Assembly: GCA_025642075.2 (NCBI GenBank)
Contig: JAODUO010000156.1
Coordinates: 186,001 to 250,000, forward strand
DNA length: 64,000 bases
Source: Ridgeia piscesae
Taxonomy: Eukaryota > Annelida > Polychaeta > Sabellida > Siboglinidae
Direction: 5' to 3'
The position numbers and the translations under genes were made by a program. Every line of letters begins with the position of its first letter. Position 1 is the first letter of the stretch. Positions 49,601-52,600 of this stretch are shown in pieces. The notes below the pieces were generated by a model, which did not search any database, had not been told where the DNA came from, and saw nothing but the letters and a program-made list of their open reading frames with translations.

Positions 49601-52600
49601 CATATTTCCATGTTGCTGCAAACATTAGTATACTTATTAGTTTTTTTATGAGATTGCCGTTGTTGCGTGTATTCCTGGGAAGTTTGTTCCACAGAGTGGG
49701 TCCTACATAAGCAAATATACAGTGGCTGAAACATTCTAAGTGCACTCTCGGCACTTCAAGGAGTAACCCGCCTGCAGTTGTGAATGGGATGGTTACTATC
49801 ATGGACCTTATGGTGGGCTATGTAGAAGGAATATAGTGACTTACTTGAAGAGGTTCTCAGCTCCTACCCTCAGTCTCAACTCGCGCTCTATCTGGTTGTG
49901 CAGTCTGGAGTGTGTGCCGTGTTGTTTGCCCCGGGTCGTCAGCAGAAGGGGGTCGGAGCCCTGCAACAAACACAGTGTCAGGCCATCACTGGGGCCACTC
50001 AGTGCTGCAGATCTTACTAGGGCCACTCAGAACTAGGGCTGTCACTGGGGCCACTCAGTGCTGCTGTTCTTACTGGGGCCACTCAGAACTAGGGCCATCA
50101 CTGGGGCCATTCAGTGCTATGGCTCTTACTGGGGGCCACTCAGAACTAGGGCTGCCACTGGGGCCACTCAGTGCTATGGCTCTTACTGGGCCACTCAGAA
50201 CTAGGGCCATCACTGGGGCCACTCAGTGCTATGGCTCTTACTGGGGGGCAGTGGGGGCCACTCGGAACTAGGGCCATCACTGGGGCCACTCAGTGCTATG
50301 GCTCTTACTGGGGGCCACTCAGAACTAGGGCCATCACTGGGGCCACTCAGTGCTATGGCTCTTACTGGGGGCCACTCAGAACTAGGGCTGCCACTGGGGC
50401 CACTCAGTGCTATGGCTCTTACTGGGGGCCACTCAGAACTAGGGCTATCATTGGGCCACTCAGTGCTATGGCTCTTACTGGGGCCACTCAGAACTAGGGC
50501 TGTCATTGGGCCACTCAGAGCTGTGGCTCTTACTGGGGGCCACTCAGAACTAGGGCTGTCATTGGGCCACTCAGTGCTATGGCTCTTAATGGGGACACTC
50601 AGAACTATGGCTGTCATTGGGCCACTCAGTGCTGTGGCTCTTACTGGGGCCACTCAGAACTAGGGCTGTCATTGGGCCATTCAGTGCTATGGCTCTTACT
50701 GGGGCCACTCAGAACTAGAGCTGTCATTGGGCCATTCAGTGCTGTGGCTCTTACTGGGGGCCACTCAGAACTAGGGCTGTCATTGGGCCACTCAGTGCTA
50801 TGGCTCTTAATGGGGACACTCAGAACTAGGGCTGTCATTGGGCCACTCAGTGCTATGGCTCTTACTGGGGCCACTCAGAACTAGGGCTGTCATTGGGCCA
50901 CTCAGTGCTATGGCTCTTACTGTGGGCCACTCAGAACTAGGGCTGTCATTGGGCCACTCAATGCTGTGTCTCTTACTGGGTCCAATCAAAGAACTAGTGT
51001 CATTACTAATAAAAAAACTGCCAGATCTGAATAAATTAGCCAAGAGGCCCTAACATCCTTTGGACTATATTGTGATTTGTGTGCATCCAAAATTTGAGAA
51101 AATGTCACTACATTTTTTTGTAAAAAGCTCCAACTTCCTACATAACAACATGGCCATTGACAATATTCTCCATTCCATAAAATCACCGTAAAAGTTATAT
51201 TTTTAAGCAATTTTTAATTCTATGTACTCCTCTCGCACCGCTGTGTGGACATTCCTTGATTGTGTCTGTAGTCGACAAGGTGGTGACAATGACATTGTAA
51301 TATGGTGACAAAATATTCCAGGTACAGGTGCCAAACTAGTGTATACATTTTCCTGTAAACGCCATAGGGGCAAATGTGTATTTATAGTGGGTTTGAGGAT
51401 CATGGCTATCACCGATGGTCACTGGTCAGCACTAGTTGTTTGGTGTCTACAGGCAGAAGTTGGCATTAGTTGGTGGAACTACTGTAATTGGCATTGAGCT
51501 TTAGCACCAACTCCTTTTTACACCGACTGCCAACCAAAGTTGGTGCTAGTCGGTTAGTGTATGCACAGCATATGCCTGTGTATAATTAGAGAAAAAGTTA
51601 CATAAGAGATTTGAAAAATCTTTTTACCAGTTTTAGGGCCTTCAGAATTATCCAATCAAAAAAACATTATACATCTATGCCAAATTAGAAAAATAGATCT
51701 TCAACGGTTTCTGAGACATGGGATCTATAACGGCTAATGGCGGATGGTGCATGGTGGACAGTGATGCCGTAAGACCTTCAGTCCAAAGGACTAAAAATTT
51801 GAAAAAAAGAACTACCCTAATGAATGTTCAATAAGCTAGGCCATTACTGGGGCCACTGTGTACAGTCAATACTTGGGCCACTCAGGCCATTCAGTGCTAT
51901 AGTTTCTTCGGCCACTCAGTACTGTAGTTATTATTTGGGCCACAAAATATTAAGGGCAATACTGGTATTTGGGTTGCCCACTGCTTGGACCAATGTCACG
52001 GCCACTCAGTGATACAAACAAATACTTGGGTCACTTAGGGCTATGACCACTACTTCAGCCACTCAGTGTTAGGGCCATTACTTGGGCCAATCAGTGTTAT
52101 GGTCATTACAATTGACAGTATGTATTTGTCTGCATCTGCACATTGCCCCTACCTATGTAGTGGAGCTACATAATAACATGTAAATGTTAAAGTATTGTCA
52201 TCATCAGTTATCTCACATTTTATTAACATCAGCATACAACTCATGGGTAAGTTCCTGCCTCAAAGTTGTTTCACTTTAAATGCTTAGTTGAGAATCTTTC
52301 TGCCAAAAAAAATTCCTTTGACATTTGTGAGATAGATCACTGACCAAGTGGCAAAGTTGCTGTCACACTCCTGAGAACCAAAGGTGACAGTGCAAGGCAA
52401 ATACATACGTACATTCCAGTGCTTATTATTTTGATCTCACTGTGCACTTAAAATGTTCAGCAACACCCTTACACCACATGTCAAGTGTCCAGCACTGGCT
52501 ATGTCAGTCACAGTGCCACATTCTTTAACAAAATGCCTGTCAACTGCCAAATAAACTTTGACCCATTCTGTTCTATAACAACGCGTCATCAGTGCAATAC

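Noticed and set aside
49912..51053. ORFs of 70-147 codons on both strands (LRTRAVIGPL..., SEWPNDSP...)
   Set aside because: By-products of the 28-bp minisatellite; no start context or family.
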